Below the pieces are notes generated by a model. It searched no databases, had not been told where the DNA came from, and saw only the letters and a list, made by a program, of their open reading frames with translations. The translations under genes and the position numbers were made by a program. A stretch of DNA of 64,000 nt from J089 sp964535735 (GTDB lineage: Bacteria > Fidelibacterota > Marinisomatia > Marinisomatales > J089): assembly GCA_964535735.1 (NCBI GenBank), contig CAZHTM010000006.1:16594-80593 (forward strand), written 5' to 3'. Shown piece after piece: positions 17,408 to 27,514 of the stretch. Position 1 is the stretch's first letter; each line of letters begins with the position of its first letter.

Positions 17408-18572
17408 AGCGTGCGACCCTCCTTTTGATGTGGCCTTTGACCACGTAATAATCAATCAGGGGTGAAAACGCATTCATGAGCAACACGGACAACATGGCAC
17501 CTTCAGGATAAGCAGGATTTACGGCACGGATGGTTACGGTTAAAAAACCAATCATGAACCCGTAAATCCACCGTCCCCTTTCCGTATAGCTAGCCGACAC
17601 AGGGTCGGTGGCCATGAATACTGCCGCAAATAAAAAGCCACCCATTACCAGGTGATAATGGGGAGGAATCGTGAGCATGGTATTGTCGGAATATCCGCTG
17701 AACACATTGGTCAACGCCGATGTAACCACCAAGCCCAATACCGCCCCCAACATAATTCTCCAGGAACCAATCTGGGTCACGATTAAAATGAGGGCGCCGA
17801 TTAGAATCATCAATTTACTGGTTTCACCAATGGAGCCGGGAATCCAGCCCATGAACATATTGAACCAGGAAAAATCAAATTGATGGACCGCATTCAATAA
17901 ATGCACCGCCTGCTCTCCGGGTACGGTGGCGGGAACTGATAAGGCCGTGGCTCCTGAAAAGCCATCGGGTGCTAATAACCAAACACGGTCACCGGATATT
18001 TGTCCGGGATAAGCAAAAAAGACGAATGCTCGGGCGGTTAATGCAGGATTAAAAATATTTTTACCGGTTCCCCCAAAGATCATTTTTCCAATGACGGTTC
18101 CGAAGGTGGTGGCGATGATCAGTTGCCACAGCGGAATGGTAGGCGGCATAATTAAGGGAATCAATAATCCCGTAACTAAAAATCCTTCATCCACCTCCTG
18201 TTTCCGCACCACCGCAAACAGAAACTCCCAAAATCCGCCGACCATATAGGTCACCAAAAGCATGGGAATAAAAACCCGCGCACCGACCGCCAGATTGGCA
18301 CCCCAACCGCGCGTCACTCCCAGGGCTAAAGCCTCTTGATACCCAATGTTGATCATACCAAACACGGTCGCCGGAATTAAGGCAATCACCACCATAATCA
18401 TCACCCGTTTCAGATCAACGCTGTCCCGGATATGGGGACCGGATTGCGTTTGTCGATCCGTCGAGAACATAATGGTGTCAAGGGCCTCGTATACTGGGAA
18501 TAATTTTTCCAACTTTCCGCCCGGTTCAAAGGTTGGCCGGACAGAGGACATCATATTTTGTAGCATACCCAT
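17397..18572 (-). CDS. nqrB: Na+-NQR subunit B (FMN-carrying, Na+ channel)
   Basis: This 391-residue membrane subunit has about ten helices, carries covalent FMN and riboflavin, and is thought to form the Na+ path and quinone site. The ApbE target motif appears as D203-GFSGA-T209. The glycine-rich GKMIFGGTGKNIFNPALTAR is characteristic of NqrB/RnfD. The N-terminal GGKLEKLFPVYEALDT is NqrB-like and not RnfD-like. The gene starts 3 bases after nqrA. Confidence 0.96.
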   Translation of the reverse strand: MGMLQNMMSSVRPTFEPGGKLEKLFPVYEALDTIMFSTDRQTQSGPHIRDSVDLKRVMIMVVIALIPATVFGMINIGYQEALALGVTRGWGANLAVGARVFIPMLLVTYMVGGFWEFLFAVVRKQEVDEGFLVTGLLIPLIMPPTIPLWQLIIATTFGTVIGKMIFGGTGKNIFNPALTARAFVFFAYPGQISGDRVWLLAPDGFSGATALSVPATVPGEQAVHLLNAVHQFDFSWFNMFMGWIPGSIGETSKLMILIGALILIVTQIGSWRIMLGAVLGLVVTSALTNVFSGYSDNTMLTIPPHYHLVMGGFLFAAVFMATDPVSASYTERGRWIYGFMIGFLTVTIRAVNPAYPEGAMLSVLLMNAFSPLIDYYVVKGHIKRRVARYAK

Positions 18573-18575
18573 CGA

Positions 18576-19928
18576 TCAACCTTCCTTGTATAAAACGTCC
18601 AGCCCCTTCCGGACCGCCGCTCCCAAATCAATTTTACTGGGACAGGCGAAACTACAGAGAGCCACATCTTCCTCGTCCAATTCCAGTAATCCCAAGTTCT
18701 CCATCTCTTCCACATCATTAGCCATAATGGCACGATATAGAGGATTGGGCCAAATATCCATGGGCAAAACCTTCTCCCAAGCACCGATGGGAACCATGGC
18801 ACGGGGATCGCCATTCTGCAAGGTCGTAAACTCATACGCACCCTGGCGGTTACCTCGATAAGCCCGGGTCAGAGTATACTTACTGGAAGGAGATCCTAAC
18901 CGAAGCCATCCTAAAAACGGGCGTTCATGACTCACTGGAAGCACTGTGAAAATCGTATCATAATAATTCAGAAATTCATCGGAATCCTTGGCTGTTCCGG
19001 TGAGGGGATCGCCACTGATTAAACGCTGTTCTCCCGATTTAATTCGCCCTTCAGCTAAATAGGACACCGGGACGCCTGTCCGGGTTTTCAGATGCACGGG
19101 ATTGGAGGCTCCCGGCCCACCGATCGTAATCACCACTCCGGGTTCATACTGACCGGTAAGAAATAGCCTTCCCAACGCAATGACGTGCTGCAGCATTACA
19201 GTCCAGACCACGTCTCCCGGTTTAATGGGATCGATATGGTGAATGTGGACACCCACATTTCCAGCCGGATGGGGGCCTTCCACGGTGTGCAACTCACAGT
19301 TCTTGGCCTGCGAGAAGGCCGGCGACGCCGATAAGTGAGATCGCACCAAATGCACCTTCCCGGACGTGAGGTTAGTCAATACATCCAACCCGGCTTGGAA
19401 GGCCTCTTCCTGTCCCGCGATTACAACGTCGCTATCGGGACTGAGTGGCGCGGTAGGAATGGCTGAAATAAAAATCGCCTTCGGTGTGTCATCAGGAGAG
19501 GCAATTTTGCCATATGGCCGCTGACGAATCATGGGCCAACATCCTGCATCCAATATAGTTTGGATGACCTGATCCCGCCCTAGGGATACTAGCGCTTCTT
19601 TAGAAAAGGTAGGGCCCGTCGCTACTGCTTCATCTTTATCCAGTTCGATGATCACCGCATCCATGCGACGCCGAGGTCCGTATACAACCTTTGAAACGGT
19701 ACCTCCACCCGGTGAAGCCCACCGGACACGGGTATCCATTTTATCGAAAAACAGGGGATCGCCCCGCTTGACTGTGTCGCCTTCCTTCACCAATAATTTG
19801 GGTCTGACATATCGAAATTGGGAAGGGGTCAGCGCCACGGACCCGGGATCAGACAGGGTTTCCACGTCCTTCCGGGGCAGGCCAGCCATACGAATGGTGT
19901 GGCCCTTTTTTATTACAATATGCGCCAT
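18576..19928 (-). CDS. nqrA: Na+-NQR subunit A
   Basis: This 450-residue cytoplasmic subunit begins like other NqrA proteins (IKKGHTIRMAGLP), followed by a biotinyl/lipoyl-like fold (KPKLLVKEGDTVKRGDPLF-type segment). The C-terminal EEDVALCSFACPSKIDLG is conserved in the family. It starts the nqrABCDEF block, only 30 bases after nuoN. I see no strong promoter in that gap, only a weak imperfect hairpin (GTGTTT at 19931 with AAACAC at 19951), so co-transcription with nuo is likely. Confidence 0.96.
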   Translation of the reverse strand: MAHIVIKKGHTIRMAGLPRKDVETLSDPGSVALTPSQFRYVRPKLLVKEGDTVKRGDPLFFDKMDTRVRWASPGGGTVSKVVYGPRRRMDAVIIELDKDEAVATGPTFSKEALVSLGRDQVIQTILDAGCWPMIRQRPYGKIASPDDTPKAIFISAIPTAPLSPDSDVVIAGQEEAFQAGLDVLTNLTSGKVHLVRSHLSASPAFSQAKNCELHTVEGPHPAGNVGVHIHHIDPIKPGDVVWTVMLQHVIALGRLFLTGQYEPGVVITIGGPGASNPVHLKTRTGVPVSYLAEGRIKSGEQRLISGDPLTGTAKDSDEFLNYYDTIFTVLPVSHERPFLGWLRLGSPSSKYTLTRAYRGNRQGAYEFTTLQNGDPRAMVPIGAWEKVLPMDIWPNPLYRAIMANDVEEMENLGLLELDEEDVALCSFACPSKIDLGAAVRKGLDVLYKEG

Positions 19929-19958
19929 AAGTGTTTTATCGTTGTTAATTAAACACGG

Positions 19959-21443
19959 TTAATGAGTGAAAAACAAAAGGGATTGCTGTACCCAATCCGC
20001 CACCGGAGCCCAATAGATTCCCAGGACCAGAGTTGGCAGAGCTAAAGCGGTGAGCACCACTGTAAAGCATCGTCCCGGCGAATCCAGACTTTCAGCCGGT
20101 TCGCCTTTCAAATACATCATGCGCACAACCCGCATGTAGTAGTACAGGGAAATGACACTGTTGATGACCCCAAAAATGGCTAACCAATAATACGCACTCC
20201 CAGCTTTAATAACGGCAGCAAAGAGATAAAATTTTCCAATGAATCCAGCAGTCGGCGGTAATCCGGTGAGGGAAAACATGAAGAGACTCATGACCACCCC
20301 TAAAAAGGGCATTTTCCATCCCAATCCGTGATAGTCTTCAAACTGTTCGCTGTTGAGTCGGTTCTCAACGAGGATCACCACAAAAAAGGCACCCAGATTC
20401 ATTAAGAGATACATGACCAGATAGATCATGATTCCAAAGACACCATCGGCGGACATTACGGGTAATGCCATCATCATGTATCCAGCATGCGCGATACTGG
20501 AATAAGCCAGCATGCGTTTTATGCTGGTTTGCTTTAAGGCCACTAGGTTCCCCAATGTCATGGTCACTACCGACAATACAGCCAATAACTGCGGCCAAGG
20601 TAAATCCCCTATGGCCATCCACTGAACTCCAGAATCCAGAGGCACTGTAAATACATCATGGAAGAAACGAATCAGAATAGCGAACCCCGCCGCCTTGGGT
20701 GCCACGGATAAATAAGCGGTGATTGTTGTCGGGGCCCCTTCGTATACATCGGGAGTCCAGAAATGGAAAGGCACGGCGGATATCTTATACCCAAACCCCG
20801 CCAGAATCAGAATAATGGCCACCATAAGGGCACCATGTCCCGCAGGATCCATGACCTGAAGTCGTTCCGCAATCTGGTAAAATTTTGTGGATCCCGTAAG
20901 CCCAAACACATAGCTGAGTCCAAATAGCATTAATCCAGAGGAAAAGGCTCCGTAAATAACATATTTAAGGGCGGATTCATTGGACCGTTTGCTCTGTTTC
21001 AAGTATCCCGCAAGGACGAAGGAACTCAACGACACCACTTCGATGGACAGGTAAACCATTATCAAATCGATAGCGGACACCATCAAAAACATCCCCAGAA
21101 CCATAATGCCCATCAGCATGTAGAATTCTCCCATCCGAACCGACGCCAATTCCCGGCTCAACCGGGCAACGAACACCACCAGAAATGTGGATAGGAGTAG
21201 AAGAATTTTGAAGAACGTGCCGAAGGGGTCCAGCGCCAAGGAATTGAGGAATAATGAGGTGATACGGCCCTGCCCCTGGAAAAGCACCAAGCCGAAGGTG
21301 AGGACCAACCCCCACATGAACCAGCGACCCGCGATGCGGTCATCGTGGCGATACCGAATAATATCCACCAGTATGACCACTAGGACGGTGGCCAGGAGTC
21401 CCCATTCAGGGAGAAACAGTGATAAACTTTGAAGATTATTCAT
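19959..21443 (-). CDS. nuoN: NADH-quinone oxidoreductase subunit N
   Basis: This 494-residue antiporter-like membrane subunit of complex I has about 14 helices. Family segments include YLSIEVVSLSSFVLAGYLK (key Glu), the lysine-bearing helix GYKISAVPFHFWTPDVYEGAPT, and KRMLAYSSIAHAGYMMMAL. It forms one of the three proton-pumping channels. It is the last nuo gene and follows nuoM by 12 bases. Length is typical. Confidence 0.96.
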   Translation of the reverse strand: MNNLQSLSLFLPEWGLLATVLVVILVDIIRYRHDDRIAGRWFMWGLVLTFGLVLFQGQGRITSLFLNSLALDPFGTFFKILLLLSTFLVVFVARLSRELASVRMGEFYMLMGIMVLGMFLMVSAIDLIMVYLSIEVVSLSSFVLAGYLKQSKRSNESALKYVIYGAFSSGLMLFGLSYVFGLTGSTKFYQIAERLQVMDPAGHGALMVAIILILAGFGYKISAVPFHFWTPDVYEGAPTTITAYLSVAPKAAGFAILIRFFHDVFTVPLDSGVQWMAIGDLPWPQLLAVLSVVTMTLGNLVALKQTSIKRMLAYSSIAHAGYMMMALPVMSADGVFGIMIYLVMYLLMNLGAFFVVILVENRLNSEQFEDYHGLGWKMPFLGVVMSLFMFSLTGLPPTAGFIGKFYLFAAVIKAGSAYYWLAIFGVINSVISLYYYMRVVRMMYLKGEPAESLDSPGRCFTVVLTALALPTLVLGIYWAPVADWVQQSLLFFTH

Positions 21444-21455
21444 GGATAGCTGGGT

Positions 21456-22997
21456 TTAAAAAGCCCCTCCTAACTGAACAATATGGGTTATCATATCATT
21501 GAGTGTGGTTTTAATCAAATTCAGGAAGGGACTGGGATACACACCCAACCCAACGGTTATGACAATTAAAGGAATTACCACAAACAACTCGCGGCCGTTG
21601 ATGTCCGGCATAGACGCATATTTTTCATTAAGGGGACCAAAGAAGATTTTTAAATAGGCCCGGAGGAAATACGCCGCATTTAACAGAATGCCCAGCGTCG
21701 ACAGAATAACGATCACCCGAAATACGGGGAAAGCACCGACAAAGGATAAGAATTCACTCACGAATCCGGACATCCCCGGCAATCCCAGACCTGCAAAAAA
21801 GGCTACCATGGTTACGCCCGCATAGATGGGCATTTGCTTGGCCAAGCCACCAAATCCTTCAATATCCCGGTGGTGAGCTCGGTCATAAACCACGCCCACT
21901 AAAATAAACAACATGGCGGAGATAGTTCCATGGTTGAACATTTGGAACACGGCACCACTCAGCCCCGCCTGAGCCGCCAGGATGTTCTCGCCATTCATGG
22001 CGCCAGCGGCCACTACTGCGGCCATTCCCAGGAGGGCATAACCCATGTGATTCACACTGGAATAGGCCACCAGTTTCTTTAAATCCTTTTGCGCTAAGGC
22101 ACAGAGAGCGCCCCAGATCACGTTAATCAGTCCCAGAACCGCCAAGGTGCCGGCAAACCACCACACCGCTTCCGGAAGGAGACCGTAATTGATCCGGAGC
22201 ATACCGTACAGACCCATTTTCAGCAGAATTCCCGCCAGAATGACGGAGATGGCCGTGGGTGCTTCCACGTGAGCCAGTGGCAACCACGTATGAAGTGGGA
22301 AAATGGGGACCTTAATGGCAAAACCCACAAATAACAACACCCAGATGATACGAATGGCGGAAATGCCCCACCACGTGACCCCTTGCAATTGTTCCGGAGC
22401 GGTCTGGGTTAAGGTGATTAAATCAAAGGTTTGACCACAGGTGAAATACAACGCCAGAATGGCCACCAGCATGAGAACACTTCCCACCAAAGTATATAAA
22501 AAGAATTTAATGGCTGCATATTCGCGTTGCGGTCCGCCCCACATTCCGATCAGGAAATACATGGGTAATAACATTACTTCCCAGAACACATAAAACAGGA
22601 AAAAGTCCAACGCCAGAAACACCCCGATCATTCCGGTGTCCAGCAAGAGGAAGAGAGCAAAATACCCCTTTGTGGCTTTCTCAATCTTCCAACTCACGAA
22701 TACCGCCAGGAAGGACAACAACGGCGTGAGAATCACCATAGGAAGGCTCAGTCCATCCACACCAAGGGTATAATGGATGTTGAACGAGGGTATCCAGGCT
22801 GCTTTTTCAAGGAATTGGTAGGTTCCCACGGCGCTGTCAAACTTCAAAAGCAACAGAACCGCCACCCAGAGTTGCAGGCCGGTCGCCACCGCCGCGATCA
22901 CCTTGATCACATCCTTTTGTTCGCGAGGCACCAGAGCTATGGCGGCAATGCCCACCACTGGCAACCAAATTAGCCAACTTAAAATATGTGTTTCCAT
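21456..22997 (-). CDS. nuoM: NADH-quinone oxidoreductase subunit M
   Basis: This 513-residue antiporter-like subunit shows FYVFWEVMLLPMYFLIGMWG with its conserved Glu, FAIKVPIFPLHTWLPLAHVE with the channel Lys, and LKKLVAYSSVNHMGYALLG. It sits between nuoL and nuoN in standard order. The 31-base gap to nuoL holds nothing notable. Confidence 0.96.
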   Translation of the reverse strand: METHILSWLIWLPVVGIAAIALVPREQKDVIKVIAAVATGLQLWVAVLLLLKFDSAVGTYQFLEKAAWIPSFNIHYTLGVDGLSLPMVILTPLLSFLAVFVSWKIEKATKGYFALFLLLDTGMIGVFLALDFFLFYVFWEVMLLPMYFLIGMWGGPQREYAAIKFFLYTLVGSVLMLVAILALYFTCGQTFDLITLTQTAPEQLQGVTWWGISAIRIIWVLLFVGFAIKVPIFPLHTWLPLAHVEAPTAISVILAGILLKMGLYGMLRINYGLLPEAVWWFAGTLAVLGLINVIWGALCALAQKDLKKLVAYSSVNHMGYALLGMAAVVAAGAMNGENILAAQAGLSGAVFQMFNHGTISAMLFILVGVVYDRAHHRDIEGFGGLAKQMPIYAGVTMVAFFAGLGLPGMSGFVSEFLSFVGAFPVFRVIVILSTLGILLNAAYFLRAYLKIFFGPLNEKYASMPDINGRELFVVIPLIVITVGLGVYPSPFLNLIKTTLNDMITHIVQLGGAF

Positions 22998-23028
22998 CTT
23001 ACACCTTCATCGATGGGTTAACCGTCAG

Positions 23029-25071
23029 TTAAAACACCTGACTCAAAATAATGATGATGACCCCTGCTGTCGCCAACAGGATATAATTTTGTAACCGGCC
23101 GGTTTGAAAGAGCTGAAGCCCGCTGCCTAATCCACGTAATCCCCGGCCTACACCGTCTACCAGGCCCTGGTCCAGACCTTCATAATCCGCGGTCCCGGCC
23201 CACCGAGCCATCCAAGTGGTGAGGCGGCCAAAACCATCTATAATTTTTTTATCATACCAATCCCAATCCAACCAGGCCACCCGATCCGCCAGCCGAAGGA
23301 CCGGTTGATACAAAAACCGGTCATAGAGTTCATCCACATAGAATTTATTGTAGGACAAGGCATGGAGTTTTGGGAAGCGCTTGGCCAATGATTCAGCCGA
23401 AATGGATTGTTTCCCATATACCAACCAGGCCCCTAAAATACCCAGACCAGCAACAAATACAGACAAAATCGCCGTTGGGAGATGGACATGATGAATCTGC
23501 TCCTCCAACAGATGGGCCGGCAATGCTCCAGCCAATGAATCCTTGGCTTCAACCAGAGAATGAAACCATCCGCTCGTAGCAAAAGGATTGAAACCTGGTA
23601 AGGTATAAAAAATAAACAGACTACCAACTCCCAAAATCACCAAAGGCAGAGTCATTTCAAATGGGGATTCGTGAATATGCTCATGGACCTGGGGATGCCG
23701 GGGTTCATGATGAAAGGTAAGGAAAATAAGTCGGAACATATAAAAAGCCGTGATCAGGGCGGCTCCGAATCCAAATACCGGTAATAGAAAATGTGCTGGA
23801 TGTTCTCTTGCGAAGGCTAACGTTCCCGCCAGAATGGCATCCTTGGACAAGAATCCGGAGAAAAAAGGAATCCCAGAGATGGCCAGAGTGCTAGAGAGCA
23901 TGGCCCAATAGGTGATAGGCATTTTGGACTTCAATCCACCCATATTGCGCATATCCTGGGGATCCAGATCATGGTTCCCCACTTTCCCCAGTCCATGATG
24001 CATGGCATGGATGACACTGCCGGATCCGTAAAACAAATTGGACTTAAACACCGCATGGGTTACCAGGTGGAAAAAGGCCGCCACATAAGCTCCGGTTCCC
24101 ACTGATAAAATCATGTATCCCAGTTGAGAGACAGTGGAGTAGGCCAATACTTTTTTAATATCGGTTTGGGTAATGGCAATCAATGCGGCGAACAGGGCCG
24201 TAAAACCTCCCACATAGGCCACCACCAGAAGCGCATCGGGTGTCAAAATGGGATAAAACCGTACCATCATGAAGACCCCAGCGGCCACCATCGTAGCGGC
24301 ATGCATTAGGGCGGAAACCGGCGTGGGACCTTCCATGGCATCAGGAAGCCAGATATGAAGCGGGACCTGAGAGGATTTTCCCACGGCACCCATGAAAAGA
24401 CCGATGCCAGCAAACGTTAATACCGTTCCGGCAATTTTACCGGTCGCTACGCCGGCAAACATATCCTGATACAGGAAGGAACCGGTCGCAGTAAACATGA
24501 GCATAATTCCGATAAAGAAACCAATATCCCCTACCCTGTTGGTTAGAAACGCCTTGACACCCGCGTTGGCCGCCGACAATTTTTCAAACCAGAACCCAAT
24601 GAGGAGATAGGAACTGAGTCCCACCAACTCCCAGCTCACATATAAGAGCAGGAGATTATTGGAGAGGACAATGCCGTTCATGGAAAAGGTAAATAGGGAT
24701 AAATAGGCATAATACCGGGAATATCGAGGATCCCCTTCCAAGTATTTAATAGAAAATATATGACTGGCGCTGGAAATCAACGAAACCACCAAAAGCATGA
24801 TGATGGTCACCGTATCAATTAAAAATCCAACCTGAATTTTAAACTGTCCCAAATCCAGCCAGGTAAAGGACGCCTCCTGGTGAAAATCAGGATTCATATC
24901 CAGAAGCAAACTGGCAAACATTGCCAGGGACAAAACCAGCGTCAGGAGCACAGCGCCAATGGATACCCAATCCCCTTTGCGGGGAAGCCGTTTCCCAATA
25001 AAGATTTGCACCAGAAAGGCAGCCAGTGGCAGGAAATAGATCAACAAGGCGTATTGTATGAAAATATTCAT
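23029..25071 (-). CDS. nuoL: NADH-quinone oxidoreductase subunit L
   Basis: This 680-residue subunit has the antiporter core (LLLYVSWELVGLSSYLLIGF, KSSQVPLHIWLPDAMEGPTP, DIKKVLAYSTVSQLGYMIL) and a C-terminal extension. The extension includes the long lateral helix region and a final membrane helix ending near the stop. The extension distinguishes NuoL from M and N. A histidine-rich loop (PRHPQVHEHIHESP) lies around residue 475. The start overlaps the nuoK stop by 4 bases. Confidence 0.96.
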   Translation of the reverse strand: MNIFIQYALLIYFLPLAAFLVQIFIGKRLPRKGDWVSIGAVLLTLVLSLAMFASLLLDMNPDFHQEASFTWLDLGQFKIQVGFLIDTVTIIMLLVVSLISSASHIFSIKYLEGDPRYSRYYAYLSLFTFSMNGIVLSNNLLLLYVSWELVGLSSYLLIGFWFEKLSAANAGVKAFLTNRVGDIGFFIGIMLMFTATGSFLYQDMFAGVATGKIAGTVLTFAGIGLFMGAVGKSSQVPLHIWLPDAMEGPTPVSALMHAATMVAAGVFMMVRFYPILTPDALLVVAYVGGFTALFAALIAITQTDIKKVLAYSTVSQLGYMILSVGTGAYVAAFFHLVTHAVFKSNLFYGSGSVIHAMHHGLGKVGNHDLDPQDMRNMGGLKSKMPITYWAMLSSTLAISGIPFFSGFLSKDAILAGTLAFAREHPAHFLLPVFGFGAALITAFYMFRLIFLTFHHEPRHPQVHEHIHESPFEMTLPLVILGVGSLFIFYTLPGFNPFATSGWFHSLVEAKDSLAGALPAHLLEEQIHHVHLPTAILSVFVAGLGILGAWLVYGKQSISAESLAKRFPKLHALSYNKFYVDELYDRFLYQPVLRLADRVAWLDWDWYDKKIIDGFGRLTTWMARWAGTADYEGLDQGLVDGVGRGLRGLGSGLQLFQTGRLQNYILLATAGVIIIILSQVF

Positions 25072-25373
25072 CGCTTCAGGGTACTGGCTTCTTCAACGTT
25101 AATGGTATGGAAATTATGGTACAGATTGATAATAATGGCTAACGCCACCGCCGCTTCTGCCGCTGCCATGACAATAACAAACAAGGCGAAAATATGACCT
25201 GCTATGACCATTCCATTGAAGCGAGCAAAGGCAATAAAGTTGACATTCGCCGCATTCAGAACTAATTCAACGCCCATAAGAACTGCTACTGCGTTCCGCC
25301 GGGTCATGATGGCAAAAATGCCCAGTCCAAAAAGAACGGCGCCAACCAATAAATAGCTGCTGAGTTGATCCAT
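25068..25373 (-). CDS. nuoK: NADH-quinone oxidoreductase subunit K
   Basis: This 101-residue protein with three membrane helices is the standard NuoK size. The conserved glutamates sit in GVELVLNAANVNF (around residue 36) and AAEAAVALAI (around 72), part of the central charged axis of complex I. It overlaps nuoJ by one base and nuoL by four. Confidence 0.96.
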   Translation of the reverse strand: MDQLSSYLLVGAVLFGLGIFAIMTRRNAVAVLMGVELVLNAANVNFIAFARFNGMVIAGHIFALFVIVMAAAEAAVALAIIINLYHNFHTINVEEASTLKR

Positions 25374-25861
25374 CAGGAATCCCTCCGGGATAACATAGCC
25401 GCTCCGATCAACGCCCCCAGCAGGAGCACACTAGCCACTTCGAAAGGCAGGAGATAATCCGTCATAAGGCTGGTCCCTATAGCAGCCACTGTACCTTCTG
25501 GTTCGGAAGTGGTCTGGATCGCCCAGGGAGTGCGAACCACAACCCAACCCAAAAAGGCGATCAGAACCAGGGCTAAAAAGGTTCCCAAACTCCGCTGTAA
25601 ACTGGTGTGGGAAATATCAACCGACACAATTTTATGGGTTAACATAATCCCGAATAGGATTAACACCAGGATGCCACCGATATAAATAGCCACCTGAACC
25701 CCCGCCAGGAAGTCAGCCCAAAGAAACACATACAATCCGGCGATACCAATTAGAGTGAACAGAAGGGAAACGGCAGAGTAAATTAAATTTTTACTGAGGA
25801 CTACCCCCAGGGCCGATCCCAACGTTAATAGCACGATCACCCAGAATGCCAGATCCGCCAT
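25373..25861 (-). CDS. nuoJ: NADH-quinone oxidoreductase subunit J
   Basis: This 162-residue protein has five predicted membrane helices. The conserved GAQIAIYIGGILVL-type segment (here VQVAIYIGGILVLILFG) and LIYSAVSLLFTLIGIAGLY are typical of NuoJ. The third helix of NuoJ is part of the proton-transfer gate in complex I. It is tightly coupled on both sides by one-base overlaps. Confidence 0.95.
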   Translation of the reverse strand: MADLAFWVIVLLTLGSALGVVLSKNLIYSAVSLLFTLIGIAGLYVFLWADFLAGVQVAIYIGGILVLILFGIMLTHKIVSVDISHTSLQRSLGTFLALVLIAFLGWVVVRTPWAIQTTSEPEGTVAAIGTSLMTDYLLPFEVASVLLLGALIGAAMLSRRDS

Positions 25862-26430
25862 CAGGCCTCGCCTCCTTCCGGAACTTCAGGAACACGGGTT
25901 CGCTCTTCCACATCTTTATCGGTCAAGGCCGCAAACCGGTAAATCAGGTTGTTCCGGTCGTATTCACTAAATTCATAATCGATAGGATGTTTATGAGAGT
26001 TGGGACCACCAGTCATATAAATACATTCCTCCGGACAAGGATAGGTGCAGAGATTACAAAACATGCATTCAGACATATCGATGTCAAACCGTTTTACCAG
26101 AAGTCGTTTTTTGGTATCATTGGAGGTGAGTCCCAAATCCACTTCTTTAGGTACTTTCACCGTTTCGATACGGATACAGTTCACGGGGCAGGCTCGTTCA
26201 CATTTCATGCACCCAATGCAATCGTCAATATCCACGTGCAAACGGGACCGGATCACATTATAGGTCTGATGGTCGAATCCGATAAGCCGTTCTGGACGCG
26301 GCCAAGTTTCTTCTGGATATTGAAGGGTCACATTCCCTTTTCGAATCCGTCGCAGATGGTGCCAAGTAATCCCCATTCCGATGGACAGGGTGCTTAGCGA
26401 TTCCCAGATATTAAGTAACCAGCGTTTCAT
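25861..26430 (-). CDS. nuoI: NADH-quinone oxidoreductase subunit I
   Basis: This 189-residue peripheral subunit carries two [4Fe-4S] clusters. The first set is Cys71, Cys74, Cys77 and Cys81 (CIGCMKCERACP); the second is Cys122, Cys125, Cys128 and Cys132 (CMFCNLCTYPCP). It relays electrons towards the N2 cluster in NuoB. In a complex without NuoEFG it would be the outermost cluster carrier and the likely docking point for an alternative electron donor (inference). It starts one base after the nuoH stop. Confidence 0.97.
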   Translation of the reverse strand: MKRWLLNIWESLSTLSIGMGITWHHLRRIRKGNVTLQYPEETWPRPERLIGFDHQTYNVIRSRLHVDIDDCIGCMKCERACPVNCIRIETVKVPKEVDLGLTSNDTKKRLLVKRFDIDMSECMFCNLCTYPCPEECIYMTGGPNSHKHPIDYEFSEYDRNNLIYRFAALTDKDVEERTRVPEVPEGGEA

Positions 26431-26431
26431 A

Positions 26432-27514
26432 TTATCCGATTATCAGATTCCAGAGCCCTACACCGAAAATATTCAGCATGGCAAGAGGAATTAATACTTT
26501 CCAACAGACGTTCATCAATTGATCGACCCGCAATCGTGGGAAGGTCCACCGAAACCACATCATGATAAGGATTAAGATACCCACCTTAAACAGAAACCAG
26601 AACAAACCCCAACCTGCGGAGGAAAACCATCCGGGAATCGGGCTGGTCCAGCCCCCTAGAAATACGACTACTGCTACAGCAGTGACAATGAGCATGTTGG
26701 CATACTCGCTCAGGAAAAACAGAGCCCAGCGCATACCGGAATATTCCGTATGAAATCCGGCGACCAGTTCTGATTCCGCTTCCGGAATATCGAAAGGCGT
26801 CCGGTTGACTTCCGCCACGGCACTGATGAAATAAATAATGAAGGCCACAAGACTAAAGGGATTGTTGAACAATATCCAATTCGGTAGAAATCCCCAGCGA
26901 ACCCCGGTTTGAGCCTCAATAATACCTTGCATACTGAGCGTTCCGGTAAGCATGATGGCGGAGATAATGCTGAGTCCGGCGGGAATTTCGTAGCTCACAA
27001 TCTGAGCCGCAGAACGCATGGAACCGTACAAGGACCACTTGTTATCTGATGCCCAACCGGCTAAAATCAATCCAATCACGCCGAAGGACCCCATTGCCAG
27101 GATATAAAAAACGCCGATATTCAGGTCCACCATTTCCAATGTCTGATTGAAAGGAACAGCGGAAAACGCTAAAAACGGCGCCAAAAAGATGATGAAGGGC
27201 GCGGCTATAAACAATTTTCGGTCGGCAGCGGCGGGAATAATATCTTCCTTCAACAGGAGCTTCAACGCATCCGCTACCGTTTGGAGCAATCCCCACTTCC
27301 CCGCATGGAGACCCGCACCCTGCCCCATGGGCCCAATACGGTCCTGCATAAAGGCTGAGACTTTCCGTTCCACATAAACGGCTACGATGGCATTGGTGGC
27401 CAGAACTAAAAACAGGGGAATACCCGTAATCACCACCGCCAGCAAGAGCATCCAGGCCTGTTCACTATTTCCAGACAGGTTACTGAACCACCGAATCAAT
27501 CCATCAACGGTCAT
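26432..27514 (-). CDS. nuoH: NADH-quinone oxidoreductase subunit H
   Basis: This 360-residue eight-helix subunit forms part of the quinone site. Conserved segments are VERKVSAFMQDRIGPM, GLLQTVADALKLLLKED, FDIPEAESELVAGFHTEYSG and WTFPRLRVDQLM. It directly follows nuoD with an ATGA overlap, so no nuoE, F or G lies at the place where they stand in the fourteen-gene operon. Confidence 0.97.
   Translation of the reverse strand: MTVDGLIRWFSNLSGNSEQAWMLLLAVVITGIPLFLVLATNAIVAVYVERKVSAFMQDRIGPMGQGAGLHAGKWGLLQTVADALKLLLKEDIIPAAADRKLFIAAPFIIFLAPFLAFSAVPFNQTLEMVDLNIGVFYILAMGSFGVIGLILAGWASDNKWSLYGSMRSAAQIVSYEIPAGLSIISAIMLTGTLSMQGIIEAQTGVRWGFLPNWILFNNPFSLVAFIIYFISAVAEVNRTPFDIPEAESELVAGFHTEYSGMRWALFFLSEYANMLIVTAVAVVVFLGGWTSPIPGWFSSAGWGLFWFLFKVGILILIMMWFRWTFPRLRVDQLMNVCWKVLIPLAMLNIFGVGLWNLIIG

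Noticed and set aside
27511..27514. Possibility that nuoEFG were lost through misassembly between nuoD and nuoH.
   Set aside because: The two genes join in a clean ATGA overlap with intact protein ends, so the arrangement is native.
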